64,000 nucleotides of DNA. It comes from Zasmidium citrigriseum (taxonomy: Eukaryota > Ascomycota > Dothideomycetes > Mycosphaerellales > Mycosphaerellaceae). The notes beneath the pieces are model-generated. The model did not search any database. It was given only the letters and a program-made list of their open reading frames with translations, and was not told the origin of the DNA. Where the stretch lies: contig NHNW01000020.1 in assembly GCA_002786025.1 (NCBI GenBank), positions 434,001-498,000 on the forward strand. The letters run 5' to 3'. The stretch's first letter is position 1. Each line of letters begins with the position of its first letter. The translations under genes and the position numbers were made by a program. Shown here piece after piece: positions 20,186 through 31,765 of this stretch.

Positions 20186-23100
20186 ATGGCCTCCATCACC
20201 ACCGCCGGCGAAGCAGGTACGTCTTTCTGTCATATTGCTGCCCCGCCATTGGATGCAGCAGGCCGCTGCGACGTCCCGGTTGGCCTCATCCGACGACGCA
20301 GCCGACGACGATATGGACAAAATATCATATGCTGACTCCCCTGCCTGAACAGTCGCCCGCATCGCATACCTCTCCTCGGACGCCGTCGTCTCCGTCCAGC
20401 CCTCCTTGGCTGCCGACTCCGACTTCTCCAAGCATCTGAAGCAGTACGCCGCGAAGGAGGCCTCGAGTATTGTGTGCAGACATGTGCCAGAGATCCACTC
20501 CGTACGGCATAACACAGACCCATTGCTGGACGTATACAGCCGCGTTCGCAATGGCCAGATCACCACCGTGACCACCGGAAGCGGTGTCCTCGTCAAGAGC
20601 ATTCCACACCTCTACAAGCTCGCACAATACCCCGTTGTAATCCACGTCAGCCTGCAACCCTCCGGATACCCAGACTATGGCGATATCACGAGCATCAGGA
20701 ATACGGGATTCACATTCCTGCAGAGCAACTCGCTGCAAGAGGCGCAAGACTTGGCTTTGACCGCACATGCCTTGGCCATTAGAAGTGGGAAGGGTGTCAT
20801 TCATTTCTTCGATGCTGCCAACAGTAAGGAAGATTCGCCCATTGCTCATGAGAGCAGGGAGCTGGTGTCAAATGTCCTTCCTGTGGATGTGGCGAGACAG
20901 TACCAGGCGACAAAGAGCGAGGAATCCAACATCTATGTCAGCGAGGGTCTTGCACCTCAGAGGCCGGCAGGCATTGAGATGAGCAGCAATGCAACCAATG
21001 CACAATTGCCGACTTCTGGCGCTCCCTCTGGTTTGACCAGCCCCAGAGATCCCTCCACTGCGTCTTCGTCTTCCTCGGACCGAAAGAACAGCAGCTCGGG
21101 TGCTTCCGAGGCCGAGTCCGCTACCACCATCGAGTCGCAGGCCAAGCCCGTTAGCTCAGAGGATATTGATACCATCTGCACGGCCGTATGGGCACAGATC
21201 AAGGCGCAAACTGGAAGACAGTACAGTGCGTTCCATTACACTGGCCCTGCCAATGCCGAGAATGCTTTGTTCCTGTTCGGCAGCGATCCCGGTCTTTTCA
21301 GCGCCGAATTCGATGCTGCCACTCCAGCCGACTTCTTCTCGCGGGTCGGCCTAATCACGCCAGTTCTTTACAGACCATGGTTGACAGAGCGTCTGATTGA
21401 AGCTGTGCCCAAGTCTGTCAAGCGGATAGCTGTGTTGGAACAGATCAAGCGAAAGACGACGAAATGGGGACCTGTCTTGCTGGACGTGCTCATGTCGTTG
21501 AGATCTAGTACCGAAGGCGGTGCAGCACCTCTGATTGTCGGCTACCAGCTGGGCTACATCGAGTACACGACCATCACCCAGGCTCTGAGCGGCATCTTCC
21601 AGAACTTGACCTCGAAGTCCCCTATTCAGAACCTCGAGATTGGAGCGCACGATGGACCACAGAACCCACAGAAAGAGCTTGCGCTGCAGCAGCCAGCGCT
21701 GGAGAATGCCTACATGAAGATTCTGGATCAGCTCTTTGGCCAGCGCCTGTACATCGCAAACGGCCTCAAGGAGCAAAACGCGGGCATCAGCGACACCATC
21801 CGAGCAAGCCCTGAGTTTGGATTTGGATCCCTGCTCGCACGAAAGGAGCACCGAAAGCGCTTCATCTCGGAAGTACAGGCTGCTGCAAAGACCCGGGATT
21901 TCACGACCGACATCCCACAGAAGTGGCTGTCTCAGTGGGCGCTTGTTGCAGAGGAGAATGACAAGGCTAACAAGCTTGCACCTGAGGTTCTCAGCAGACT
22001 GTCCCACGATGGCTCCCCTGCTGCCTACAAGCTGCTCAGCTCGAAGGGTCTCTTCTTCAAGGAATCACAGTGGCTCATTGGTAGCGATGCTTGGAGCTAC
22101 GATCTCGGCAACAGCGGTGTTCACCACGTTCTGGCCAGCGGCGAGAATGTCAACATGCTCATCATCGATTCGACGCCCTACAGCGAGCGCGCTGCGGCGG
22201 ATGCTGCGAGAAGAAAGAAGGACATTGGTCTTTACGCTATGAACTTCGGCAATGCCTACGTCGCCAGCACCGCAGTATATGGCAGCTACACTCAGGTTCT
22301 GCAGGCTATGATGGAGGCTGAGCAATTCGAGGGTCCCTCCGTCGTGATGGCTTATCTGCCATACGACAAGGAGACTGACAGTCCTCTCAAGGCTCTGCAG
22401 GAAACCAAGAAGGCTGTGGATCTTGGATACTGGCCGCTCTACCGCTGGGACCCCAAGGCCGAGGACAGGAACGAGGAGAACTTCAAGCTGGACTCAGAGC
22501 GCATCAAGGAGGAGCTCAAGGCGTTCCTGGCCCGTGATAACAAGCTCACTCAGCTCATGAGACGGCACCCACAATTCCACGCCAACCTTTCTGAATCTTA
22601 CGGATCCGAAGTCCGCAAGGTGCAGAAGAGGAAGGCGAAGGATGCGTATGAGGCGCTTCTCGAGGGTCTCCAGGGTGCTCCCATGACTGTTCTCTTCGCT
22701 TCTGATAATGGCAACGCTGAGAACTTGGCAAAGAGACTCGCAAACCGTGGCAAAGCTCGTGGTCTGAAGTCTCTTTCCATGGCTATGGATGACTACCCAG
22801 TCGAAGACCTTGGCAACGAGGAGAACGTCATCTTCATCACTTCTACCGCCGGTCAGGGTGAGTTCCCTCAGAATGGCCGAAACATGTGGGAAGCTGTCAA
22901 GAACTCCACGGATCTCGATCTCGCAGGTGTCAACTACTCCGTCTTCGCTCTAGGTGACTCGCACTACTGGCCACGCAAAGAGGACAAGCACTACTACAAC
23001 AAGCCTGGAAAGGATCTTTTCGCGCGCCTGGCTACACTCGGCGGCAAGTCGATTGTCGACTGCGGTCTTGGTGACGATCAAGATCCCGATGGATACCAGA

Positions 23101-24964
23101 CTGGCTACCAGGAGTGGGAGCCCAAGCTTTGGGATGCTCTCGGCGTTGGTAACGTTGAGGGTCTGCCTGAGGAGCCACCGCCAATGACCAACGAGGACAT
23201 CAAGATCCAGTCGAACTTCCTGCGTGGTACCATCTTGGAAGGTCTTGAGGACCCCTCGACCGGCGCCATTTCTGCAGCTGACCAGCAGCTCACCAAGTTC
23301 CACGGTACCTACATGCAAGATGATCGTGATCTGCGAGATGAGCGTAAGGCTCAAGGTCTCGAGCCCGCCTACAGCTTCATGATCCGATGCAGATTGCCTG
23401 GCGGTGTCTCCACGCCAAAGCAATGGATCCAGATGGACGACATCTCGACCAGCCTTGGCAACGAGACCATGAAGCTCACGACTCGTCAAACATTCCAATT
23501 CCACGGTGTCGTCAAGGCCAAGCTGAAGCCAGCCATGCAAGCCATCAACCGCGCTCTCATGACTACCATTGCCGCGTGCGGTGATGTCAACAGAAACGTC
23601 ATGTGCAGCTCGTTGCCCGAGATGAGCAGCCTGCACGCACAAGCTCAAGAGTCCGCTCAGAAGATCTCCGATCACCTTCTTCCCAGCACCACTGCCTACC
23701 ACGAGATTTGGCTCAAGGGCATGGATGGCGAGAAGGATGTACAGGTTGCTGGAGATGCAGTTCAGGACTTCGAGCCCCTCTACGGTCCGACATACCTACC
23801 ACGAAAGTTCAAGATCACCATCGCCGTCCCGCCACACAACGACACCGACGTGTACGCTCACGATATCGGTCTCATTGCCATCCGCGATGACAAGGGCGAT
23901 CTCGCTGGCTTCAACTTGCTTGCCGGTGGTGGTATGGGTTCGACGCACAACATGAAGAAGACCTACCCACAGATCGGTCGCATGTTCGGTTACGTCGACA
24001 AGTCACAGGTCCACATCGCGTGCGAGAAGATCATGCTCGTCCAGCGTGACCACGGAGATCGCAAGAACCGCAAGCACGCTCGTCTAAAGTACACCATCGA
24101 CGACATGAGCGTCGAAGTCTTCAAGGGCAAGGTTGAGGAGCTCTGGGGACAGAAGTTCCAGGAGCCGAAGCCTTTCAAGTTCGACAGCAACATTGACACC
24201 TTCGGCTGGCTCAAGGATGAGCGTGGCATGAATCACTTCACCATGTTCATTGAGAACGGTCGTATCGAGGACACTGCCGACTTCCCCATGAAGACTGGTC
24301 TCCGCGAGATTGCCAAGGTCCACAAGGGCGAGTTTAGATTGACTGGTAACCAGCATCTGATCTTGTCGAATGTGGCAGATGCCGATCTCGACCAGATGAA
24401 GGCACTGTTGAAGAAGTACAAGCTCGACAACACCAACTTCTCTGCGCTGAGACTGTCATCCTCGGCTTGTGTCGCTTTCCCAACTTGCGGTCTGGCCATG
24501 GCAGAGTCCGAACGCTACCTGCCCGAGCTGATCACCAAGCTCGAGGGCGCCATCGAGGAGAACGGCCTGCGACAAGACAGCATCGTCATGCGTATGACTG
24601 GTTGTCCCAACGGTTGCGCACGACCATGGCTCGCTGAGGTCGCCTTCGTCGGCAAGGCCTACGGCGCATACAACATGTACCTTGGTGGCGGCTACCACGG
24701 CAACAGACTGAACAAGCTGTTCCGCTCCAGCATCAAGGAGGACGAGATTCTCTCCATCATGAAGCCTTTGCTGAAGAGATATGCTCTTGAGCGGAATGAG
24801 GGTGAGAGGTTTGGTGATTTTGTGATTCGCATTGGCACGATTGTTGAGACGAAGGAGGGACGGGATTTCCATGATAATGTAAGTGCTGATGATGAGTGAT
24901 GCTACGAGAGATGTTTTACTGACCATTGATACAGACCGCGGAAGTCGAAGAGGATGACGAGTAA
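20186..24964 (+). CDS. MET5: Sulfite reductase (NADPH) hemoprotein beta-component
   Basis: Assimilatory sulfite reductase reduces sulfite to sulfide for cysteine and methionine synthesis; this is the siroheme-4Fe4S subunit. Three exons are inferred: 20186-20216, 20353-24878 and 24935-24964, giving 1528 aa (yeast Met5 is about 1440). The 10-codon first exon (MASITTAGEA) joins VARIAYLSSD through a 136-nt GTACGT...AACAG intron. The last intron (24879-24934) precedes TAEVEEDDE. Domains in order: a long N-terminal region of the fungal type; a flavodoxin domain from about residue 788 (TVLFASDNGNAENLAK); the sulfite reductase halves. Cluster ligands are Cys1383 and Cys1389 in SACVAFPTCGLA, and Cys1428 and Cys1432 in TGCPNGCAR. 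It is complete and appears functional. Confidence 0.96.
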
Positions 24965-25452
24965 AAAGCGACATTGCCAGGGCGTTGCATAGCGTTGGCG
25001 TTCTTTATGAGATTACGAACATGGGAGGGTTGACTACTTTACCTATCTTACAATACATTTTTGACTTCAACAACATATCCTACCATCGTGCCTCAGCTCG
25101 GCCCCGCTCAAAGGCGAGCGTGTTTAACTCCAGGGCTCCGGGTGATGACCTTGGGAATCGGCCGACCCTATGTCCGCCCAACAAGGCATTTCCACTAACA
25201 GCGCGACACGGCCGTGGAACACTGAGCAAAGCCTGAGACCTGGATGAAACCAGGGCAAGGACGTTCGCTGCATCACTGCTTAGAGATGACGATGCTTGCT
25301 CTACACACCGCTCGTACGAGCAACGACTTCGTCCGGGCTCCAATGACCCTGTCGATCAACCACGCAGTCTAATGCATCTTGATACGGGCTCTCTGGCTTA
25401 AGTATCGCTACAAAATCCCTCGAGACAAAGCCCGATCTATTATTTGAACACA
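24965..25452. other. Intergenic region between MET5 and an SDR gene
   Basis: A 488-bp stretch holding the 3' end of MET5 and the promoter of the next gene. I see no RNA gene, repeat or coding frame that can be supported. Confidence 0.4.
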
Positions 25453-26391
25453 ATGTCCAAAGAAGTCTGGCGAACTCTAACTGTCTGCGACACCATCCAC
25501 TCCGACACCTACCCTCTCATCAACCCCCTCGCCATCAAAGAACCCCCCAACCTCTCCGTCCTCATCACCGGCGCCTCGAAAGGCATCGGCCTCGCCACAG
25601 CCCTCTCTTTCGCCCGCGCGGGTATCCCACGCATCGCGCTCTTCGCCCGCTCCGACCTCTCCTCCGCCGAGGAAGAGATCAAAACCGCGGCGAAAGAAGC
25701 CGGTCGCGCGGAACCTCTCGTCGTCAAACTCCAAGGCAGCATTGCGGACACTGAAACCGTCACCCAAGCTTTCGAAGCTCTCAGTGAGGTTTTCGACGGA
25801 AAGCTCGACGTTTTGATTAATAATGCGAGTCGTCTTGAGACTTGGAGGCCGATAGGGGAGAGCGATGTGGAGGACTGGTGGGCAACGTGGGAGTTGAATC
25901 TAAAGGGGACGTTTCTTGTTACTCGAGCCGCTTTGCCGCTGCTTTTGAGGAGTAGGCAGAAGACGGTGGTTACTGTCACGAGTGCGGGAGCTTTTGCGAG
26001 TGTCGGAGGGGCGAGTGCGTATCAAGGCAGCAAAAGCGCCCAAATCCGCCTCACTGACTTCTTAGTCGCTGAGTATGCTGATCAAGTAAGTCCCCCCTTT
26101 CGTACCTACCACATTCACTCACTGACACTTGCGAATCAGGGGCTTTTGGCTTACACCATCCACCCCTGCGGCGCACCGACGGAGACTGCGCTCAAGATGC
26201 CGCTTTTCATGCATGGGATTTTGACGCAGACGACCACACTGGCGGGCGATACTATTTTGTGGCTTGTGAGGGTGAGGAGGGAGTGGTTAAGCGGGAGGTT
26301 TGTTTTTGGGCCGGGGGATGTGGGGGAGCTTGAGGGGAGGAAGGAGAGGGTTGTTGAGGGGGGGTTGTTGAGGGTGAGGTTGAGGGTTTGA
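25453..26391 (+). CDS. Short-chain dehydrogenase with one intron
   Basis: A classical SDR of 294 aa after removal of an in-frame 54-nt intron (26086-26139, GTAAGT...AATCAG, branch ACTGAC). The intron would otherwise insert 18 unnatural residues between LVAEYADQ and GLLAYTIHPCGAPTE. Cofactor motif TGASKGIG is near residue 41, NNAS near 125, the catalytic Ser in TVTSAGAF, and AYQGSK carries the Tyr/Lys pair. An N-terminal extension of about 35 residues precedes the Rossmann fold. The C-terminal 40 residues are unusually rich in Arg, Gly and Val, and the DNA there is a purine-rich run of G and A. Substrate unknown. Confidence 0.88.
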   Translation: MSKEVWRTLTVCDTIHSDTYPLINPLAIKEPPNLSVLITGASKGIGLATALSFARAGIPRIALFARSDLSSAEEEIKTAAKEAGRAEPLVVKLQGSIADTETVTQAFEALSEVFDGKLDVLINNASRLETWRPIGESDVEDWWATWELNLKGTFLVTRAALPLLLRSRQKTVVTVTSAGAFASVGGASAYQGSKSAQIRLTDFLVAEYADQVSPPFRTYHIHSLTLANQGLLAYTIHPCGAPTETALKMPLFMHGILTQTTTLAGDTILWLVRVRREWLSGRFVFGPGDVGELEGRKERVVEGGLLRVRLRV

Positions 26392-26457
26392 GGGGGTGGT
26401 GTGGGGAGAAGGAGAAATAAAGATTTGGATGCGCGAGATGTTTGGGGTACTACTGGG

Positions 26458-27073
26458 TCAAGATCTCGTCCAAGCTGATCCCCTTCCTCCTAGTTCGCGG
26501 AGGGCCTTTTCACCTGTTGAGCGATCCGGTTCGACTTCGAGCGCCAAATCTTCCAGCCATACTTTTCCAGAGTTACAAGTAAACAGAACATCAAATGCCA
26601 GATCGAGCGCTGCTCGCAAGGAGACGAATTCTCCGCCCTCGTCTTCTGAATTGGAGACCAACAGCACAGTATCGTCTTCTAAAGACCTCTCATCAACAAC
26701 AACAAACTCCTCCCAATTAATCTCCGAACCCGTATCCCGTACAAGCTTTTGCAAAAGCAACGAGCACTCATGTGCTGTTTTGCCTTTGAAAGGAGAGTCT
26801 TCTGCTGAGGGTTCTGGGATGGGGCGACAGATTCGAAGTCGTAGCATTCGTTTAGTTTGTCTACGAAGATCATGCTGAAGAGAGGTTCGATGATATCAAA
26901 GCCGTCTGGTTGCAATGTGTTGAGCTCGATGAAGCGAGTCATAAACTTGGAGAAGTTAGAAAATGTTGGGTGTTTGGATGGATGAATGTGGTGCCCACCT
27001 CGGCGCTCAAGTCTGCAGCGCAGTAGATGGGGAAAGGCATTTCGTAGTGCGGCGGTTCGTCGTCTTCGTCCAT
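26458..27073 (-). pseudogene. Unrecognised gene with an apparent frameshift
   Basis: On the minus strand an ATG at 27073 opens MDEDDEPPHYEMPFPIYCAA. A good 53-nt intron (GTGGGC...TCCAAG, branch TCTAAC, about 26948-27000) joins it to FMTRFIELNTLQPDGFDIIE and VDKLNECYDFESVAPSQ. That frame then degrades into basic sequence. The neighbouring frame instead continues with a protein-like stretch, WEEFVVVDERSLEDDTVLLV and LRAALDLAFDVLFTCNSGKV, ending at 26458. No phase-compatible splice donor connects the two, so a one-base indel is suspected. The second half vaguely recalls small fungal DUF6924-type proteins, at low confidence. Confidence 0.35.
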
Positions 27074-27996
27074 AGTAGTCGTTGAGATTCTGGTATTAGT
27101 CTAGTGTTGCACGTGTATGGCTGGTCCAGTGACAAGATACTGAAGAGGCCATGCGGCACAGCAAAGGCACACTTTTCCGACGTCATTGTACCTTTCCTCC
27201 AGGCTGCTGTCGCTTGGCGAACATGAAGTAGTGATTATATACAAGACTCAACCTGACCAAGGCCGTGAATAGCACGATTGAGATTGAAGACCGTTGAAAT
27301 CGACTTTCGTGCGAGGTTCTCATTCGATGGCTCGTCTAATCATTGGCCGCAGAGTGATAGTCGTGGATCGCTTTCGGTGGTCTGAGCATGCTCACTGCCG
27401 TCGCTCTCCAGAGCCGGCCTGGGCAGGCAACCATTCAAACTATGGTGGCCGTAGAGACCCTTGACTTAAGAGACTGCGTCTGAAGTGCTGTTGTTCGCAG
27501 CTATTACTCATCGTTTGGAATCATTCACTTCAGCCGCACCAGGCTGAGATAGGCTAGCGCCAAAGCCTGAAACGTGGATGCTAAATAGGGCATGGCTTTT
27601 TTAGCGTTTTGAGGGCTAGCTGCGCTGCAAGCACAGTGTAGAGAGAATTGCGCCTACACTTCACAGTTTGTCATCTATCTTCATGGCTATACGATACTTC
27701 TGCTAGCGTTCCCAGGGCACATAGTCTTCTTGTACGGGCACTTTGGGAAAACGACGTCTGAAAGCTGCTTTGTCAACGTCCGGTATGGCAAGATGATTCA
27801 GCTCGGTCTTGAGGGTCGGACGTAGCGATTTCAGTGACCGAAGTGAAGTGACGGCTTGATATAGTTGTGGAGACTGTCCATCGCTTGGAAAAATAATCAC
27901 AGCAGTATAAGAAGTCTCAGCTGTCCTTGTCTTGTCGACTTCAACACATCATTTAGATCTCAGTAACCAACAGCTCCCACAACACACAATCCAACC
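27074..27996. other. Intergenic region with one possible stray exon
   Basis: No ATG-initiated gene is supported. On the minus strand, 27703 to about 27955 is open without an ATG and reads as an ordinary-looking protein segment (TSYTAVIIFPSDGQSPQLYQ ... EDYVPWER, then stop). It may be the last exon or remnant of an unidentified gene. Nothing else was noticed. Confidence 0.3.
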
Positions 27997-29007
27997 ATGA
28001 CTAGCAACCTGACAAACACAGCAACCCTCGAAACCATCAAAATGCCAAGCACCATGCAAGCCTACCGCCTCCACGCCTACGGCGGCCCCTCCTCCCTCCA
28101 CCTCGACTCCGAGGTCCCGGTCCCAGCTCCAAGCGCCTCACAGGTACTGGTCAAAATCTCCCACACAGCCGTAAACCCCTTCGACTGGAAAATCCGCGAA
28201 GGATACCTCAAAGACGCCATGCCTTTACCTCTCCCATACACTCTGGGGATAGACTTCGTCGGGACTGTAGCCGCCATCGGCAAAGACTCCACACGAGGGT
28301 TCAGAGAGGGCGAGAGAGTCATGAGCTTCAGTGAGAAGTTAGGGGCGTTCGCGGAGTTCATCGCCGTCGAGGAGGAGATATTGGCGAGAATTCCGGAGGG
28401 GTTGTCAGGGGAACAAGCGGCGACGTTACCGATTCCTGCGCAGACGGCGCTGCAGGCTTTACATACCCACACCTCGCCTATTGAGAAAGGCACGAGGATT
28501 CTTGTCCATGGGGCTAGTGGAGTTTGTGGGGCTTTCGCAGTCCAACTCGCAAAATCCCGCGGCGCATTCGTAATTGGGACCGCATCGGCCAAGAACAAAG
28601 ATTACGTCCTGGGTCTGGGAGCGGATGAGTTCATCGACTACACCTCCCAAAACTTCGAAGAAATCCTCTCGGATGTCGATCTCGTGCTCGACTTTGTTTT
28701 GATTGGAGGGAGTATGTCCACGACTCAGCGCTCTTGGAAAGTCCTCAAGAAGGGAGGAGCGATCGTTAGCTTTGCGGACCCGGCGTTGATGGATCCAAAG
28801 AACATTCCTGGGGGATACGATGGGTACTTTAGGGAGACGAAGCCCAAGGCAGAGGAGTTGGAGGGGTTGGGGAAGATGTTGGCGGAGGGAAAGTTGACGT
28901 CGAAGATTGCGAAGGTGTATCCAAGGGGAGAGTTGGTGGAGGCTTTGAAGGCGAATCAGGCTGGTGGAGGGACGGGACGGATGATTGTGGATTTTGGGGA
29001 TGCTTGA
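27997..29007 (+). CDS. Medium-chain dehydrogenase/quinone-oxidoreductase-like protein
   Basis: A 336-aa intronless MDR-superfamily enzyme. It shows an N-terminal GroES-like domain (VLVKISHTAVNPFDWKIREG, then LGIDFVGTVAAIGK). The NAD(P)-binding Rossmann motif is HGASGVCGAFAVQLAKSRGA near residue 168, followed by LGADEFIDY. It lacks the catalytic and structural zinc cysteines of alcohol dehydrogenases, so it fits the zinc-independent quinone oxidoreductase or enoyl-reductase type. The first ATG is 27997, with MPSTMQAYRLHAYGG starting 14 codons later as an alternative. The 3' end converges on the 882-aa gene with a gap of about 110 bp. Confidence 0.9.
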   Translation: MTSNLTNTATLETIKMPSTMQAYRLHAYGGPSSLHLDSEVPVPAPSASQVLVKISHTAVNPFDWKIREGYLKDAMPLPLPYTLGIDFVGTVAAIGKDSTRGFREGERVMSFSEKLGAFAEFIAVEEEILARIPEGLSGEQAATLPIPAQTALQALHTHTSPIEKGTRILVHGASGVCGAFAVQLAKSRGAFVIGTASAKNKDYVLGLGADEFIDYTSQNFEEILSDVDLVLDFVLIGGSMSTTQRSWKVLKKGGAIVSFADPALMDPKNIPGGYDGYFRETKPKAEELEGLGKMLAEGKLTSKIAKVYPRGELVEALKANQAGGGTGRMIVDFGDA

Positions 29008-29116
29008 GAGGTCAGAATAGAGTAGGATAGGTCTTGGAGATTTGCGCGAGCTACTCACAGACCCTTGATCTCATCTCTTCGTCAAGATTTAGACCCAGTG
29101 ACAGGCAATCCAGCGA

Positions 29117-31765
29117 TCAAAAGCTACCACCGTGAGACTGGCTCATAAAATCTTCCACCCCAGTCGTCAAGACATCTTCAACAATCTGCGTGATCGTCAT
29201 ATCAAGTTCTTGCGAATCAAGTTCCGGTTGCCGGTGGGCATTTTGCACAACGCTGCTCATCGTCTGTCCAAAACTCAAGTCATCAAAAGTCGTCGACAGT
29301 GGATCACTCTGTTTCTGCTCCCCGGCTGAAGTTGGCAGATCGAGAGTCGAGAATCCAAAGCTTAGTGAAGAGTTCACTCCACCACCGCTGCGTCGAGGTG
29401 CTGGTTTGGCAAAGCCTGACGAGTCTCTCTCGACATGGGTCGGGTCCAATTTAGGAGTAGGCAGCGAGTTGATGTCTTTTGGGTGGCCTTTTTCAGGCGA
29501 GTCTGATGTCGACATCGAGTAGCGGAGACTGCTTCGTCTTCGATTTGCAGCCTCCATTGATTGAGCAGGGTCAGAATTGATCATCATCTGACCCTTCCCA
29601 ACTGTTGGCGACTGCACAAGACTCGGTCGCTTGCCACCAGTTCGTGGCTTCTTGATGGTTGACCAGCCTTCCCAGCCATCAAGTAGAGCCTGGGTGCTGG
29701 GCATGGGCATTGGCTCTTGAGATAGCTGCTTGAGCGGCTTGCGACCCGCTCTGCTCGTGTCATTCGCCGACCCTGGCGTACTCTTCTCGCCGAGATACAG
29801 AGTCGTGTCAGTCTTGTCAGGTGAAGTAAAGAGGTTTTTGTATGCTTGTGCAAGCTGGTCTTGAGTGCCAGGCCACGGCGGCTGCGACTCGACCTGGGCT
29901 CGTGGAAGCGATTCAGATGAAGCACCTTCGTTCTGTTTGGTAGCATCTCGAGCCGAGATACGTGTGTCCTGCTTTTGCGTTGTGGCTTCACCCTGAGACG
30001 AGGATGGATCATCCGCACATCTCGACATCTCAGCCCCAGATGCTTTGAGCTCATTGCGGAGAGCACGTCTGGTATCAGATGAGCGCCGTCCCGACATTGA
30101 GTTTCTTGGAAGGATTTTGTTGAGATGCTCGTTCGTAAGAGGAGTCTGCGGTGCGGGGGCAGAAGTCGGCTCTTGACGAGGGCCGTCCGATGATGGAAAG
30201 TTCACCCTCCTGCGTGGTGTCTTAGAAGGTAGCATGTCATCTGGAACTGCAGGCAGAGGCTCAGATTGAGGAGTCTCGGCAGCGTTCGATTTAGATCCAC
30301 GTTTGCGAAAGACGAACGGCGATGCACCATTGACAGCGACGGCGGTATACTGGCTTCGCGACCGCAACGAATTGACTCTCTGGTCCGCAATATGCTCTGC
30401 ATCGCCGTCTGGGTGAGCCTGGGAATCATGTGGTGCTGATCTACGCCTCGGTGACGGCCTCGTTTGTACCTCTGATGTTTCAGTCTGACCCGTTGACTTC
30501 GCCTTTCTCCCTCTTGAAGGCTTCCGAGTTGGTTGTAAAGCCAGTGACGTATTCTCTTGGTCCTGCCCAGTCTGCTCGGAATTCTCTGCGTTAGAAGATG
30601 GAGGGTCGTTCACAGCCACCCAGGATTTGCGCGGCGCTGCATACACGCCTTGGCTTCGAAGCAGGCGGCTCTGGCTGTCCTCACCGTCGCCATTCTCACC
30701 GAAATTGTGGTTGCCAGATGAATCGGCGAGGGCACTCGACACAGCTAGTGACTGTGCCGAAGTTTCAGGTACGAAGGCGGTAGATCGGAAGCTCTCTCCG
30801 TCAGCTTCCCTCATTGTGAGAGACTCAATCGCAGTCGTAGCTGTCGATGAGGTCGGGTGGGCATCAACCTGCGACTCCGGTTGTTGTGTTGATGGCACTC
30901 TGCCGAGTGGCCGCGAACGGGTGCGTGACCTTTGAGACGGCGTGAACATAGATGAAGCACCCAGTTCGTCTTTGCTGCAGTCCTCATCCACACCCTTCTT
31001 ACGCATCTGGAAGGCACCACTCTTGATCCACTTTGAACTCGTCCACGCTGGTGTTGGTGTGGGCCCGCAATCGGAAGCAGTCTCACACAGAGAAGAATCG
31101 ACAGGCTGATCTTGAGTCTCTGGGATCACAGGGCGAGGACACGACTGCGGCTGGCTCTCCTCGATCATGGGCTTTCTAAGGCGGCGATTGCGAAGTTCGG
31201 CAGCTTTGCGCAGGGCATCTTCACTAGGACCCGCAAGCACTCTTCCTGACCTCAAACTCCTTCTCGGACCGCAGCTTGCTTGAGCTTGAACTTCACTGAT
31301 CACTGTTCGCTCGATTGATGCAGCACTGTCGTCGGCAAAGACAGTCGTGCTGTCGTCGGTGCCATTTCGAGCAGCGATGAGTGCTCGTAGAATTTCGCGG
31401 TCATCGTCGACATCCTCCCAGGCTGCGTTGGGCTCCTCATCCAGCTCGAACTCATCCAAAGCAGCCTTTGCATCTCTCGGCCTAGGAAACGACGAAGCAA
31501 GGGCGTTTCGGAAGCGCTGTGGGTCCAGCCTGGCGGAGTGGATATGGAGTTCGAAGCCGTTCAAGAAGTTGTCGGCCAGCTTCTCGATGCGCTGTCGTTT
31601 AGACGCTCTCTCGTCCAAAGTCCAGTCTTCCTGCGGGTCGTCTCCCAAGATCTCATCGTCGGGCGGCCGGCATTCGTCCAAGTCGATGCGGCGAAATTCG
31701 AGGGTCTGCTGAAAGACGGAGGCGCAATTCCAGGCGTGTCCGCGCGGTCTATGAGTCCGGATCAT
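29117..31765 (-). CDS. Large disordered protein, function unknown
   Basis: An 882-aa intronless protein. The first ordered part is about residues 1-140: MIRTHRPRGHAWNCASVFQQ, an ASKRQRIEKLADNFLNGFEL helix with a possible nuclear signal, and HSARLDPQRFRNALASSFPR. The remaining 700 residues are Ser/Pro/Gln/Arg-rich and predicted disordered, with several basic clusters such as KTPRRRVNFPSS. A short conserved-looking end, LDMTITQIVEDVLTTGVEDF, closes the protein. I do not recognise a family. The open frame starts with a TTG at 31774; the first ATG is 31765. It is divergent from cdc11 across a 385-bp shared promoter, which hints at co-expression in the cell cycle; that is inference. Confidence 0.75.
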   Translation of the reverse strand: MIRTHRPRGHAWNCASVFQQTLEFRRIDLDECRPPDDEILGDDPQEDWTLDERASKRQRIEKLADNFLNGFELHIHSARLDPQRFRNALASSFPRPRDAKAALDEFELDEEPNAAWEDVDDDREILRALIAARNGTDDSTTVFADDSAASIERTVISEVQAQASCGPRRSLRSGRVLAGPSEDALRKAAELRNRRLRKPMIEESQPQSCPRPVIPETQDQPVDSSLCETASDCGPTPTPAWTSSKWIKSGAFQMRKKGVDEDCSKDELGASSMFTPSQRSRTRSRPLGRVPSTQQPESQVDAHPTSSTATTAIESLTMREADGESFRSTAFVPETSAQSLAVSSALADSSGNHNFGENGDGEDSQSRLLRSQGVYAAPRKSWVAVNDPPSSNAENSEQTGQDQENTSLALQPTRKPSRGRKAKSTGQTETSEVQTRPSPRRRSAPHDSQAHPDGDAEHIADQRVNSLRSRSQYTAVAVNGASPFVFRKRGSKSNAAETPQSEPLPAVPDDMLPSKTPRRRVNFPSSDGPRQEPTSAPAPQTPLTNEHLNKILPRNSMSGRRSSDTRRALRNELKASGAEMSRCADDPSSSQGEATTQKQDTRISARDATKQNEGASSESLPRAQVESQPPWPGTQDQLAQAYKNLFTSPDKTDTTLYLGEKSTPGSANDTSRAGRKPLKQLSQEPMPMPSTQALLDGWEGWSTIKKPRTGGKRPSLVQSPTVGKGQMMINSDPAQSMEAANRRRSSLRYSMSTSDSPEKGHPKDINSLPTPKLDPTHVERDSSGFAKPAPRRSGGGVNSSLSFGFSTLDLPTSAGEQKQSDPLSTTFDDLSFGQTMSSVVQNAHRQPELDSQELDMTITQIVEDVLTTGVEDFMSQSHGGSF

